DNA from: Pyropia haitanensis
Taxonomy: Eukaryota > Rhodophyta > Bangiophyceae > Bangiales > Bangiaceae
Reading direction: 5' to 3'
Length of the DNA: 64,000 nt
Assembly: GCA_008729055.1 (NCBI GenBank)
Contig: SDUX01000004.1
Span: 6,464,559-6,528,558, forward strand
A program made the translations under genes and the position numbers. Below the pieces are notes generated by a model. It ran no database searches, had not been told where the DNA came from, and saw nothing but the letters and a program-made list of their open reading frames with translations. Positions 1-11,012 of the stretch are shown here, one piece after another. Numbering within the stretch: the first letter of the stretch is position 1; every line of letters begins with the position of its first letter.

Positions 1-923
1 GCCGCCGCCGCCGCGCGCCTCCCCCCCGCCCGCCTCTACCGTTGTGGCGCGCCGTGGGCGGCGGCCGTCGCGGCGGCCGACGGCGTCCTCCCGCACGTGG
101 CCACGTGGGTGGACCTCCGCACCGACGCGGAGCGCGCGGAGGAGCGGGTGGCGGTGCCGCCGGCGTACCTGCCGGCCGTCTTTTTGGGCGCCGCCGACGG
201 CGCCGCCGGTGTCGCCGCGGCGGGCGCGGCCGCCACCAACAAGACGTCCGCGGCGGCGTCGGCGGCGGCGGCGGTGGCGGCGGTGGCGGCGGCGGCGAAC
301 GGGGCGCCGCGGCCGCCGCGGCGGCGGCCGCCCCCCCCCCCCCGGCCAAGGTGGTATCCCCCTGCGGCACCCGCACGTGGGTGCACGCGCCGCTGCTGTC
401 CCACGCCGGCACCGCGTGGGCGCTGCTGTCGCCGCTGCCACTGTCGACGAGCGTGCCGCTGCTCGCGCGCGCGGCGGTGGGCCACCCGTCGGGCCGCGCC
501 GGGGTGGTGGCGCTGATGGACGACGCGGGCCTCGCCGGCCTCGCGGCGATGCTGGTGCACCACGGCGGCGGCGGCCTCGCCGCCGCGCTGCGCGCCGTCG
601 CCGCCGCGCGGCTGCCGGTGGCGCTGTTTTGTACGGCGGGCAAGGACCGGACGGGGCTGCTCGCCGCGACGGTGCTCGCCGTGTGTGGCGCGACGGACGA
701 GGAGATTGTGGCGGACTACGCGGCGAGTGAGGGGGTCTACGTGCGGGGGGAGGGGGAGGCGGGGGGGGGGGTGCGCGACTGGTATAGCGGGCGGCTGGCG
801 GCGGTGGGGCTGGGGCCGGCCGAGTGGTCCCGCGCGGGGGCGGAGGTGATGGTGCGGACGCTGGGGATGATGCGCGAGCGGTCGGGGACGGTGGAGGCGT
901 ACCTGGAAGAGTCTGGTACGTGA
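1..923 (+). CDS. Tyrosine/dual-specificity phosphatase (Y_phosphatase3-like), 5' partial, frame switch
   Basis: The gene enters from the left edge, so its start lies outside the window. The first part, read in the frame of base 1, carries VDLRTDAE at about 105-128, the N-terminal signature of the Y_phosphatase3/SIW14-like family. The catalytic P-loop, CTAGKDRTG at about 631-657, has the Cys-x5-Arg layout with Cys nucleophile and Arg; it and the helical C-terminus lie in another frame (codons starting at multiples of 3), which ends at TGA 921-923. The two frames meet at a C13 run at 331-343, inside an Ala/Gly-rich insert that is probably an unstructured loop. A run-length error there is the simplest reason; a tiny intron is not excluded. 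It should dephosphorylate phosphotyrosine, phosphoserine or a phosphoinositide/inositol phosphate; the substrate cannot be told from sequence. Confidence 0.75.
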   Translation, partial: RRRRAPPPRPPLPLWRAVGGGRRGGRRRPPARGHVGGPPHRRGARGGAGGGAAGVPAGRLFGRRRRRRRCRRGGRGRHQQDVRGGVGGGGGGGGGGGGERGAAAAAAAAAPPPPAKVVSPCGTRTWVHAPLLSHAGTAWALLSPLPLSTSVPLLARAAVGHPSGRAGVVALMDDAGLAGLAAMLVHHGGGGLAAALRAVAAARLPVALFCTAGKDRTGLLAATVLAVCGATDEEIVADYAASEGVYVRGEGEAGGGVRDWYSGRLAAVGLGPAEWSRAGAEVMVRTLGMMRERSGTVEAYLEESGT

Positions 924-1953
924 GGGGGGGGGGGGGAGCCGAGGGGGGGAGGGGACGGCTGATGAAGCCGCCCGAGTGGCGCGGCGTGTCTTCCTGGGGG
1001 TGGGTGGGTGGGTTGGGGGGGGGGGGGAGAGGGGATGGGACGACGCTTGGCGTGGGGACTGCAGCGGAGGGGTGAGGAGCGCCGCACATGGGTGCGGTGG
1101 GCTAGACGCGCGTGAGGGGGCCCATTTGCTTGGGCGGCTGCGCAGTGGCGCCACCCCCTGCGGGTGGTCTGCCACGCGCGGTGGGTGGCCGAGTGATGGC
1201 GTCGGCAGGTACCGGCAGTGGACTGACGGACCGGGGGTGGCTGGTGCGCACTGTTGTGGGCGCTGGCGGGTGACTGTGGGCGGCGCTGTGTCTGTTTTGG
1301 TGCTGTACGTGTGCGTCGTCGTGTAGGTTTCTCCAGGCAGGAGCAGGCGGCGCTGCGCGCCAAGCTGCGTGGCCCGCTGTGAGCGTGTGCTGGCGGGCGC
1401 GCGACGTTGGGACCTTTTTTTTTTTCTAGCTCTGGCTGACGGGACGCGATTTTTCTTTTCAATGTGCCCACTTTGACCAAACACACGGTCGGACTTTGGA
1501 ACCGGTCAACAATTGTGAATCACAATCAACAAAGTCGGTTTAGTTCACAAGTTGTAAATCGAAAAGGGATGATAGCAACTGCTTGGTTCAAATAGAATTA
1601 TTGAAAATACGCGAAACAGCTGTGCTTCCCCACCACCGCCCGGCCTTTCGCGGCGAGAGTCGACGCGACGGTCGTGGGCCGTGTCGTCGCCGGGCTCTCG
1701 TCCTCCAGTGGCGCCCCATCCGCCTCGCCCGTCGTCTAGCTACCAGCCTCTTCCCCACTGTCGCTGCGGCTGAGCCGCCGCCGGTCAAGCAGCACTGTCC
1801 GTTCGCGACTGATCGCTCTCCTTGCCGCGCTCACTGTCGCCGACCGGCGGCTCCACTCTGGCCCCCGCTGTCTGGCCGTCCCAAAGGGGATACCTCGCCA
1901 GCGCCCTCCCCCCGCCCCTCCCCCCCTTTACGCCCGCCCATGGTCGCCTCGCC
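924..1953. other. Intergenic region between phosphatase and RTEL1 genes
   Basis: No supportable gene is seen. G-runs and GC-rich DNA fill 924-1400. An AT-richer stretch follows at about 1405-1625, with a T-run near 1417-1427 and an odd palindrome, ATTGTGA-A-TCACAAT, at 1512-1526. This AT-rich patch lies 330-550 bases before the RTEL1 start codon and is the likeliest place for its promoter, but no clear TATA box was found. Confidence 0.5.
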
Positions 1954-2604
1954 ATGGCGCCGCTCACCATTGGCGGCCTCGAGGTGGACTTCCCCTTCCC
2001 CCCCTACGAGTGCCAGCTCACGTTCATGGAGGCGGTCGTCGACGCGCTCCGGTCCGGCCGCCACGCGCTGCTCGAGTCCCCGACCGGCACGGGCAAGACG
2101 CTGTGCCTGCTGACCGCCGCGCTCGCGTGGCGCGCGGCGTACGCCGTCGTCGTTGACGCGGCGCCGCGCGCGGGTCTGCCGGGCGGCATGCCCGCCGCGC
2201 GGCTCCGGGCACTGGCGGCCGCGGCGGGGGTGCCCGTCGACGCGGCGGGGGGGACGGCGGGGGTGGCCGGGCGGGTTGGCGGCGGCCGCAGCGGCGACGG
2301 CAGCAGCAGCGGCGGCGGCGGTAGCCAGCCGTCCCCCTCCCCTCCCCCCCGGGGGCCACCCCCGGCGGCCGCGCCGTCCCCCGCATCGTCTACGCGTCGC
2401 GGACGCACTCGCAGCTGTCGCAGGTGGTGGCGGAGCTCAAGACCGCCCGCGCCCGCACGCGGATGGTGCTGCTCGGCTCGCGGGAGCAGCTGTGTGTGCA
2501 CCCGCACGTGTCCACCCTCCGCGGGGGCGCGCAGATCGCGGCCTGCACCGCCGCGTGCGCGGCCAAGACGTGCGCGTTCAAGGCCCCGTTTGACGCTGCC
2601 CGCG

Positions 2605-2636
<32 letters not shown>

Positions 2637-5134
2637 ACGGGGGGGGGGGGCGGCGGCGGCGGCGGCGTCGGTGGCAGCCTTGGCGGCGCGGCCGGCCTGG
2701 CCGACCACCTCGCCGCGACCGCCGCGGCGGGCCCGATGGACATTGAGGAGCTTGTCGCGTACGGCGCGGCGCACCGGGTGTGCCCCTACTACCTGGCGCG
2801 CGAGGCGGCGTCGGCCGCGGAGCTGCTGCTGCTGCCGTACAACTACCTGGTCAACGCGGGCACGTGGGCCGCCGGGGGGGGGACGACGTGTCGGGGGACG
2901 TGCTGGTGTTTGACGAGGCCCACAACCTGCCCAGCGTGTGTGCCGAGTCCATGTCGTTTGACTGGACGGCGGGCCAGCGGGCGGCCGCCGCGCGCGAGCT
3001 GCAGCGCTGCTACGAGATGGCCCTCACGGGGAGGGGGGGCGGGGGCGAGGGGGGGGGGGGGGGGCGCCGCGGTGGCGGCGGCGCGCCCCGCAACGGCTCG
3101 GACGCGGCGCCCATTATGCTGACGCCGACGTTTGGCGGGGGGGGCGGCGTGGCGGGCGACCGTCTTGGTGGCGGCGGCGGCGTGGTCGCGGCCACCACAT
3201 GGCGGACGCTCCGGGCGCTGGTCAAGGACATGGACGCGGCGATCAACGGGGTGGCGCTGCCGCCGACCGGCACGCTCGTCAAGCCCGCCGACTACCTCCG
3301 CGCCTTTCTTGGCGAGCACTGCCTGACCGCCGACGCGGCGGCCGAGACGGCCGACCGCCTCGGCCGCGCCACGCGGATGGTGGCGGACGGCCCGGGCGGC
3401 GGCGCCGCGCCGGGCATCCGCGCGCTGCTTGACGTGCTCCGCTTTGCGTATGTTGACGAGGAGGGGCGGTTTGTCGGCGGGAGGGGGGGGGCGGGGGGGG
3501 GGGGGCGGCCGCCGACGCGTTTCGCGCTTTTCTCGAAGCGGCCGGCTCGCAGGGGCTGGGGGGGGGTGGGGGGGTGGCCGCCGCCGCCCGCGCCGCCGCC
3601 GCCGCCGCCGCCGGGCCGTCGGGGGGATGGCTGACGCCCACCCCCCCCCCGCTGTCGGCCGTGTCAGCCGGGCCGGCCGGTCGCGGCGGTGGTGGTGGCG
3701 GCGGCGGCAGCTGCAGCGGCGGCGGCGGCGGCGGCGGCGCGGCGGTGCGGCCGTACCGCCCGCCGGCGGCCGCCTTCCGCACGGTCATCCACCGCCCCCC
3801 CCCCGGCGAGCGCGGCGGGGACGGCGGCAACACGCTGAGCTTTTGGTGCTTTGACCCGTCCATCGCGATGCGCGCGATCGCCCGCCGCGGCGTGCGGTGC
3901 GTGCTGCTCGCCAGCGGCACGCTGTCGCCCATGGACGCGGTCGAGGCGGAGCTAGGCCTCCCCTTCCCCGTGCGCGTCGAGAACCCGCACGTCATCACCC
4001 CCCCGCAGATCCTGTCGCTCGTCGTGCCGGTCGGCCCGTCGGGCGGCGCGCTCAACAGCTCGTACGCGACGCGCGGCACGGCGCGGTACCGGACGGAGCT
4101 GGGGCGGTCGCTCGCCAACTTTTCTCGCGTCATCCCCGGCGGGCTGCTCGTCTTTTTCCCCTCGTACGCCGTCCTCGACGGCTGCGTCGCGTTTTGGCGT
4201 GCCACCCGCCTCGGCGCGGGCGGCGGCACGATGTGGACCGCCCTCAACGACCGCAAGGCGGTGCTCGTCGAGAGCCGCACGCCGGGCGCCCTCGCGGAGC
4301 TGATGGCCACCCACGCCGCCCGCACGCGCGCGGGCGACGGGTCTGCCATCTACGCGGTCTGCCGCGGCAAGGTGAGCGAAGGGATTGACTTTGCCGACGC
4401 GGACGCGCGGGCGGTGCTCATTACGGGGCTGCCCTACCCGTCGGCGACGGACCCCAAGGTGATCCTCAAAAAGCAGGCCGTCGACGCCGCCGCGGTGGCG
4501 GCCTACCACGCCCGCGCGGCGGAGCGGGCGGCGGCGCCGGCGGGCGCCGCCACGGCGGCGCCCGCCGCCTTCACCGCCACCGAGTGGTACGCGCAGCAGG
4601 CGAGCCGGGCGGTGAACCAGGCGGCGGGGCGGGCGATCCGGCACGTGCACGACTATGGGGCGGTGGTGTTCCTGGACGAGCGCTTTGCCGCGCCCGCGGC
4701 GGTGGCGCGGGTGTCGGCGTGGCTCCGCCCGCACCTGCGGGTGGTGGGCGCCTTCCCGGAAGCGCAGGCGCGGCTCGCGCGGTTCTTTCGTGCCGCCGCG
4801 GGCGCGCCGTTTGCGGCGGCGGCGGGCGCCAAGGCGGCGCTGCGGGCGGAGCGGGCGGCGGCGGCGGCGGCGGCCGCCACCGCCGCCGCCGCAGTGGGGG
4901 GGGGAGGGGCGGCACGGCCGGCGGCCGGCGGGCGGTCGGGGTCGGGGCCGCTCGCGAACGCGCCGTGGGCGGGGCCGTGGGCGGCGGCCGACGACGCGGC
5001 GGCGGCGGCCGCCGCGGCCGACGGCGTCGGCCGGCTGCTGCCGCGCCGCGCGTCGGCGGCGGCGGTGCAGGCCGAGCTCCGCCGCATCGCCACCGTCATT
5101 GACGTGGACGCGCCGGCGGCGGGGGGGGCCGCCG

Positions 5135-5184
<50 letters not shown>

Positions 5185-5915
5185 TCGGCGGCGGCGTCCC
5201 GCGCCGCCGCCACCGACATTGTCGACGTGGACACCCCTGGGGCTGGGGCTTTGGCCGCTGGCGGCAGCAGCGGCGGCGGCGGGCGGGCGCCGACGACCCC
5301 ACAGGGCCGCCTGGACGACCTGTTTGGGCCGGCCGGCGGCGGCGCGGCGGCGCCCCCCCGCCCCCCCGCGGCCACCGCCGCCGCCGCCGCCGCGCCGTTG
5401 GCGGCGAGCTCGGCGCGGCGGCGGCGCCCCCCCCCCTCGACGGCGGCCGCCCCCGCGGCGGCCCGGCCGGCGTGGCGGTGGCGCCGCGGTCGGCGGGCGC
5501 CGCCACGGGCGCCGCGTCGGCCAAGGACTTTATGGACGAGGTGCTCGCGGCGGTCGGCCGCCGCGCGCGCCGGCGGGTGCTGACGCTCCTCCGCGAGGTG
5601 CGGGGGCACCTGGCCGACGCGGCGCCCGCCGAGGCGGGCGGCACGCCGCCCGCCACGCCGGGCGTGCTGTCGGTCACGTCGGCATCGTCGTCGGCGGGGG
5701 GTGCCAGCGGTGGCGGTGGGGGTGGCGGTCGCGGTCGCGGCACGGACGCGGCGTACCTGCGCGAGCGGATGCACGGCCTCCGCGCGGTCTTCCACGACTC
5801 GCCGGCCGACGCCGCGACGGTCGCATCGCTGCTGCGGCGGCTCGAGACGTGGATGCCGCCGAGCACCCGCCAGCTGTACCGTGAGACGGGCGCGGCCGAC
5901 GCGGCGCGCACCTGA
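1954..5915 (+). CDS. RTEL1: RTEL1-type Fe-S DNA helicase (regulator of telomere length), frame switches at homopolymers
   Basis: This is an XPD/FANCJ-family superfamily 2 helicase most like RTEL1, which dismantles D-loops, T-loops and G-quadruplexes in the nucleus. The ATG at 1954 has a good context (gccATGg) and begins the RTEL1-type N-terminus; an ATG at 1940 is out of frame. In order: [10 protein letters not shown], Walker A SPTGTGKT (about 2077-2100), motif Ia YASRTHSQL (about 2391-2417), four Fe-S-type cysteines (three about 2540-2575 and one in CPYY near 2780), VFDEAHN (about 2908-2928), [10 protein letters not shown] (about 3908-3937), [20 protein letters not shown], and motif VI with QAAGRAIRH (about 4618-4644). 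A C-terminal segment at about 5515-5905 resembles the RTEL1 harmonin-N-like domain. Frames change near 2240-2380, at G9 2874-2882, at G-runs 3483-3505 and at C-runs 5355-5436. Ala/Gly inserts enlarge it to about 1300 residues. Confidence 0.9.
5302..5325 (+). other. PIP-box-like motif in RTEL1 tail
   Basis: The codons read QGRLDDLF, close to the PCNA-interacting consensus Q-x-x-[LIM]-x-x-aromatic-aromatic, with Leu in place of the first aromatic residue. It lies in the unstructured linker between the helicase core and the harmonin-like domain. Animal and plant RTEL1 proteins carry PCNA-binding motifs in their C-terminal tails, so the position fits. The match is imperfect. Confidence 0.4.
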
Positions 5916-6360
5916 CGGGGGGGGGGGGGGGGGGGTTGGCTTCCCTCGGGTGGTGGCGCCCCAGGGAAGGGGGACAGGTGCAGGGGGGGGGGGGAGGCGG
6001 CTCGGCGCTGGGGGCTTGGCCGGGTCGTGACCGGCGTGACGACGGCGCGACGGCCGGTCGTGTGCGCGCGTGTGCCGGCCGCCGCCGCTATGTATCTTTT
6101 TATTGCGCACGCGGGTCGTCACGGCGGCGGCCGCGGCACCGCCACGGCGGCGTGGACGAGGACACGGGGGCACGCGGCGGGGAGAGCGACCGCGCCGGTC
6201 CCTGCCGCGTGCGGCCGGGCCGCCGAGACGACGGCGCCGCGCCCACCGCCGCCGCCCCACTTGCCCTGCGCGTGACTGGGGCGCGGCCGGGTGGCGCCCG
6301 CCGCCGCGTGACCCGGCGTGGGGCGGTGCCTCGCCCCGCCGTGACGCCAATGGCCAGAGC
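5916..6360. other. Convergent intergenic region with a poly(A)-like signal
   Basis: The RTEL1 (+) and acyltransferase (-) genes end toward each other here. The only AT-rich spot is at about 6090-6106. Read on the minus strand it holds AATAAA (6104-6099), 257 bases past the acyltransferase stop, a possible polyadenylation signal. The rest is G-runs and GC-rich DNA. Confidence 0.4.
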
Positions 6361-7538
6361 TCACCGGCGCGTGCGCCGCGTTGCCGCCGACGCGGCGGCG
6401 GCCGCCGCCGCCGCTTCCGCCCCGCCCGCCGCCGCCGCCGCTGCCGCTGCCGCCGTCGACGCGACGGCCGGCGCGCGACGGGCCCGCCCCCCGGCCGTCG
6501 CGGCCCAGTGCGCGCCAAACCGCCGCCGCGCGTCGACGCCGACGCGCAGCGGCGGCAGGCGCGCGGCGGCGGCGACGGCACGGTGCACCGCCGCGGCGTC
6601 GCGGGCGGCGGCGCGCGGCAGCCGCGTGACGGCAACGTGGAAGGGGGTGGCGGGGGAGGTGAGGAGCGAGAGGAGGTGCCCCGCGGGGCTGCCGACGGTG
6701 TAGGCCTGTGGGGTGATGGGGGAGGGGGGGTGGGTGGGGAGCGGGGGGGGGAGGGGAGGGGGGGGGGCGAGGGGGTCACACGGATGGCGGGGGTACGAGC
6801 CAGACGCGGCGCGTCGCGGCGGGTGAGTTGGTGGCTCTTGGCAGAACGGCCCTGCCTGGGTTGGCTGCCGACGGACGCTGGCACCGTGCTGGCTGGCCGT
6901 CCTGGGGCAACGGCAGCGCCCGCCCGCCCGTCTGGCCGTCCCCTCCATCCCCCTCCTCCTCCCTCTCCCCCACCCCCCCAACCACGCAAGCACATAGCAA
7001 ACGCGGGCGAGACAAGAGATGGCCACTGCCCCCCCCCCTCCCAAACAAAACGCAAGTACCGCCACCACCACCACTCCCACCCAGCAAGCCCGCCACCCCC
7101 CCCCCCAAACGTACGGCAGACACGGGCGAGCGGGCGTCGGCGTAGCTAAAGCCGACAGCATAGACGGCCACGTCTGGCGGCACCGCGGCGGCCACGTCGA
7201 GCACAAACGCCAGCACCCCCCGCCCGTTGCTCGTCGTCCCTTCCGCCCACACCACCACCGGCGCGCCCGCCGCGCGGCCCGCCGCACACACCGCCGCGAG
7301 GGACTCCCCGCCGCCGCCGTCGGCAAGGCCGTCGGCCGGCACGCCGCTCGGGCCAGGCCACAGCACGTCCGCGGCCGCGTGCGGCGCGGAGCGCACCACC
7401 ACCGACCGGCCGTCGGGGAGCGGCGCGGCAAACAGCGGCGAGTAGTGGGCGGCCAGCGCGGCCACGTCCAGGATGGACCCGTGCGACGCGATGAGCACGT
7501 CACCGCCACGGGGACCCGCCGCCGCGGCCGCCACCCCG

Positions 7539-7570
<32 letters not shown>

Positions 7571-7900
7571 CGACGACGGCACGCCCCGCGGCGGCGGCGG
7601 CGGCGGCGGCGTCGCGCGCGGCAGCCGCCGCACGCCCGCCGCGGCGAGCAGCGCGCGCCCCCCCACGGTGTGCCCCGCACGGACCGCCGCCCGCGCGGCG
7701 CGCGGGGAGAGGGCGCCGAGCAGCGGCGCGGCGGCGGCGGCGGCGGCGGCCCAGGCGGCCGCGCCCGCCGCGGCGAGCACCAGCCGCAGCGGCGCGAGGA
7801 GGGCGGCGCCGACGAGGAGGCGGCCGACAGAGGCGCCGCGGGGAGGGAGGAACGGGTGCACGCCGGTGGATGGATCGGCGGTGCTGCGGTACTTCTCCAT
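6361..7900 (-). CDS. LOA1/Vps66-like phospholipid/lysophosphatidate acyltransferase, two exons
   Basis: Two exons, 7900-7115 and 6705-6361, give about 376 residues. The start at 7900 gives MEKYRSTADPSTGVHPFLPP, which matches the conserved N-terminus of the LOA1/LPCAT-like acyltransferase family. Hydrophobic segments follow at about residues 25-65, so it is probably anchored in the ER or lipid-droplet membrane. The acyltransferase box is SHGSILD (His-x4-Asp, near residue 138), and EGTTSNGRG near residue 220 is the phosphate-binding block. Exon 2 supplies the family C-terminus, with HVAVTRLPR and RRFGAHW. The family moves an acyl group from acyl-CoA to a lysophospholipid in glycerolipid synthesis. 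The acceptor is unknown. The box has Ser-His instead of the common Asn-His. The tail beyond residue 340 is Ala-rich. Confidence 0.8.
6706..7114 (-). other. Spliceosomal intron in the acyltransferase gene
   Basis: Read on the minus strand the intron begins GTACGT (7114-7109) and ends CACCCCACAG (6715-6706) after a pyrimidine-rich stretch. It is 409 bases long and phase 0 on both sides. Splicing joins the DARSPVSA and AYTVGSPAG parts of one family-matching reading frame. Without it the conserved C-terminus would be lost, because the exon 1 frame runs into unrelated sequence. Confidence 0.75.
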
Positions 7901-8100
7901 CGTGGCGGGGGCGGGGGGGGGGGGGGGGGGGGCGGAGGGGGAGGGCGGCAACGGCTGAAACCGCCGTCCAAGGCGGCCGCGCCGACCACGCACTGTACTG
8001 ACGGCGCGGCGGGGGGCCCTGTTTTTCCAAATCTCACGCACACGTCAGCCACCGCCCTCGAGCCGCTCACGCGCGTCCGCTCTCCCCGACCCGGTATCTA

Positions 8101-8122
8101 CGCTGTTCAAATGTTGGAACAC
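8101..8122 (+). repeat. Left terminal inverted repeat (22 bp)
   Basis: This is the exact reverse complement of 8979-9000. It is preceded by TA at 8099-8100. Confidence 0.85.
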
Positions 8123-8978
8123 CGCTCGAATGGTGGAACACCGCCGGATGTGCGTTTCCAGCTCGTTTGCCCATTGTTTGCCTCTCAGAACAGGCAAACA
8201 AAGAGAAAGAGAAGCAAGACGTTGTGGAACAAAAAAAGAAACATTGGCAAGAAGGCTCTCCCGACGATCTCTCTGAAACCGTAAAGAAAATACATAGCAA
8301 CGATGTTCTTCCACACCTCCACCCGGAAACAAGCAGTGGAAGCGGTCATACGCCGTTTAGTCCCCGACCAGTACGCAAAGGCTAGCAATCTTGATGAGGA
8401 ATGGTTTCGTGGTCGTATGGAGATCTGCCTCCCAGAGAAGCGTTACAGCCACACAGCGACGCAGACCGGCCACCACTCGCGCGGGCGGCTCGCACGGCGG
8501 ACGAAAGAGCGCGCCCACATCAACCATCGCCGGGTGGCATGGGAGGGGGGAGCTTGAGAGGGGGGGGCGTAGAATAGAGGAAAGGGAGGGTGGCGGGTGG
8601 GGGTGTGCGTGCGGAAGGGGGGCTTGGCGGTCGAGTCGGGGCCAGGAGGTGGGCGCGCGCGCACGTGAGCGCACGCGCTGATTGGCTGGGGTGGATTGGG
8701 CACAAGCGGTGGGCCGGCGCATCTCGTGCTCAGGTTGAGATCCGGTTGCAGGTACAGACTTGTCTCGGTAGTTCAGTGTTCCAGACTTCGAGCGTTTACA
8801 TCCTCGAGGACCACCAGCTGGTAGACGACTTCCGTGTGGACGCCATGGGTGAAGGCGTAAGAAAAAGACATGGGTTGCCGCAGTGGAGTTGTAGCGCAGC
8901 TCACGAGCATATTTTTCATGCCTCGTGGCACTGTCGGGGACAACCTGCTGTATTCCTGCGTAATAAAAACAGTAAAAA

Positions 8979-9000
8979 GTGTTCCAACATTTGAACAGCG
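8979..9000 (-). repeat. Right terminal inverted repeat (22 bp)
   Basis: This is the exact reverse complement of 8101-8122. It is followed by TA at 9001-9002. Confidence 0.85.
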
Positions 9001-9002
9001 TA

Positions 9003-10832
9003 CATAGGCAGTGGGAGCGAACACGGGCGCTCCCTGCGGCGGCGCCCTCGAGGGCTACCCCGCCGCGCACGGCGGGAAGGAGACGCGCCGGCCGGGCGCA
9101 CTGCGCGCGGGCCGGCGGCCGCAGCGCCCCTGGGCCGCAGCGGGCGGCTGAGCGTGCGGGGCGAGGGTCCGGTGCGGGGCACGCGCCGGACGGCGCTGGT
9201 CTGCGGCCGGCCTATCCCCACTCCCCCCCCGGTGTCACCCGCCGCCCGCCTTGTCCCGTGGCCGTGCGGGGGCGGGGGGGGGGGGGAGGGGGGTCCCTGT
9301 CTCGCCTGCCAACAGCGCAGACGGGAGCGGCCGGCCGGGCGGGGTGGGGGGCCAACGCGGCGGGCGTCGCGGCGACGCCCGCTCCGCGGCGGCGTCCGCT
9401 CCGCGGCGGCGTCTGCGCTCCGCGGCATGCGCGTGGGGCGAGGCGGTCGCGGGGGAGCGCGGCGTCTGGGGGGGGGGGGGAATGTGCCGGCCACGCGGAC
9501 ACGCGCGCCGTGGCCGCAGACGCGTGGCGCACCGGCCCGGCGGGGCGGGGATGGCGACCGGCGGGCGGGCGTGCGCGCGCCAGTCGGGTGGGGGGGAAGG
9601 CCAACTGGCCAGGCCGGGGACCGGTCGCCGCGCCACGGCGGCGCCCCCGTCCGCGTCCTCTCCCCCGCGTCCATGCGGGATATGCCTCGACGGGTCGGGC
9701 GGGGACGCGGGTGGCCAAGAGCAGGGCGCCACGCGGCCCGCATGGGGCTGTCGCGCATCAGTGGGTGCCACGGGGGATGACGGGGAGGCGGCTTGGGGCT
9801 GCTAGCGGTGTCGGGTGCTGCGGAGCCGGGACCTGGCCCCAACATCTCTGCCGACACGCCGCGACCCGCGGGCTGCCAGGGGTGCCGGCCACGGGGGACT
9901 GGCGGTGGACCGGGTCGGCGGCGGTGCTTACGAGCGGAGGGGCGAGGAGGGGCGGCGGGTGGGGGCGCTCACCCGCCCCACGGACACGCCCCACCCCCTC
10001 CCGTTGTCCCCCTCTCTGCATCGTTGGTGTAGTCCTACGGGCCGGGATGGCGGGCAACGGTGGCGTGCCGAGAGGCCCGCACTGCCGCCCCCTCGGTCTG
10101 GGGGGGGGGGGGGGGTACGCGCTGGCGCGGCGGTCCGTTGAGGGGGGGTCGGCAGGCGGCGGTTCCAGCGGCCGCCGCTGGCCCGCGGGGTGCGGCCATC
10201 CTCGTCATCGCCGCCAACAGGTCGGCGCCGCCGCGGCGGGGGGTGCGGACCCCGAGCGGACAAGAGGTGGACCGCGGCGGTCGCGGGGAGGCTGGGCGCG
10301 TGTGGTGGAACCGTGGCGCCAAGCGGCGCGTTCGTCCCCCCCCCCTGCGCCGCTTGCTCCCTCCCCGCCCCCTCGTCGTCCGCTATTGCCGACTGCCGCG
10401 AAGGGTCCGCCGCCCGAGCATTGGTTGCGCGGCGAGGCGTGGCCACCGCGGCTGCCGTGTTTGGGGTGCGCGCGGACGTGACGAGCCACGGCGCTGGGCG
10501 GCGGCGACGGCGGCGGCGACGGCGGCGACGGCGGCGGGGGGGGGGGGAAAGGCTCCGCTTGCAGGAGGGATGGGCGGACGCTGCTGGCTTGGGTGGGCGT
10601 CGCGGAGTGGCCGACGCCCGGGCAGGAGGGCAGAGCGGCTGCACCCCCGCGCGGTGAGCGGGTGGAAAGGGGGACGCAGGCGTAGGCCGCAAAGAGGGGG
10701 GGGCGAGGCAGGTGCGGTGGTGAGGGCCCCCCGCGCCAGCCCTGGCCCTCCCTGCAGCGGGTGCCTACCGTCGGCGGCGGCCACGGGGGGTGGCGAGAGG
10801 ACGGAGAGGGGCTCCCCACGTTGCCACAGACC
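9003..10832. other. GC-rich non-coding region
   Basis: No gene can be supported. Open frames of up to 500 codons exist on both strands, but they have no recognisable domain and follow from the GC content. A short direct repeat built on GCTCCGCGGCGGCGT recurs at about 9380-9420. Poly-G runs occur at 9266-9286, 9470-9480 and 10098-10112. Confidence 0.5.
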
Positions 10833-10839
10833 TATATTA
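10833..10839 (+). promoter_or_regulatory. TATA-like element upstream of the Cys-rich protein gene
   Basis: TATATTA stands alone in GC-rich DNA 174 bases before the ATG at 11013. It is followed by a C/A-rich, G-poor leader (about 10870-11000), which looks like a 5' untranslated region. No transcription start is known. Confidence 0.35.
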
Positions 10840-11012
10840 CGGGCAGCGCTGGGCGGGCATGAGCCGCGCTGACCAGACCATCCCCACCAGCAACCACCAC
10901 TGCCACAACCGACACACCCACCCCACCCACCCCCCGCCCGCCTCGGTACCCCCCCTCCTGCTTCGGCCCGCCTTCCCCCTCCACCCCCCCCCCAAAAACG
11001 GGAGCCACCACC

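Larger units (their letters stand above)
8101..9000. mobile_element. 900-bp non-autonomous TIR element with TA target duplication
   Basis: The ends are perfect 22-bp inverted repeats (8101-8122 and 8979-9000) starting CGCTGTTCAAATG. Each is flanked on the outside by TA (8099-8100 and 9001-9002). This is the architecture of Tc1/mariner-type elements and of the MITEs derived from them. The interior is less GC-rich than its surroundings and has no recognisable transposase; open frames inside look like chance. Just inside the left end, TGGAACACCG occurs twice (about 8115-8124 and 8134-8143), which may be a subterminal transposase-binding repeat. Perfect ends suggest recent mobility. Confidence 0.75.

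Noticed and set aside
9154..9780. 208-codon plus-strand frame
   Set aside because: It is composed of Arg/Gly/Ala with no domain; overlapping frames are equally open because of GC content.
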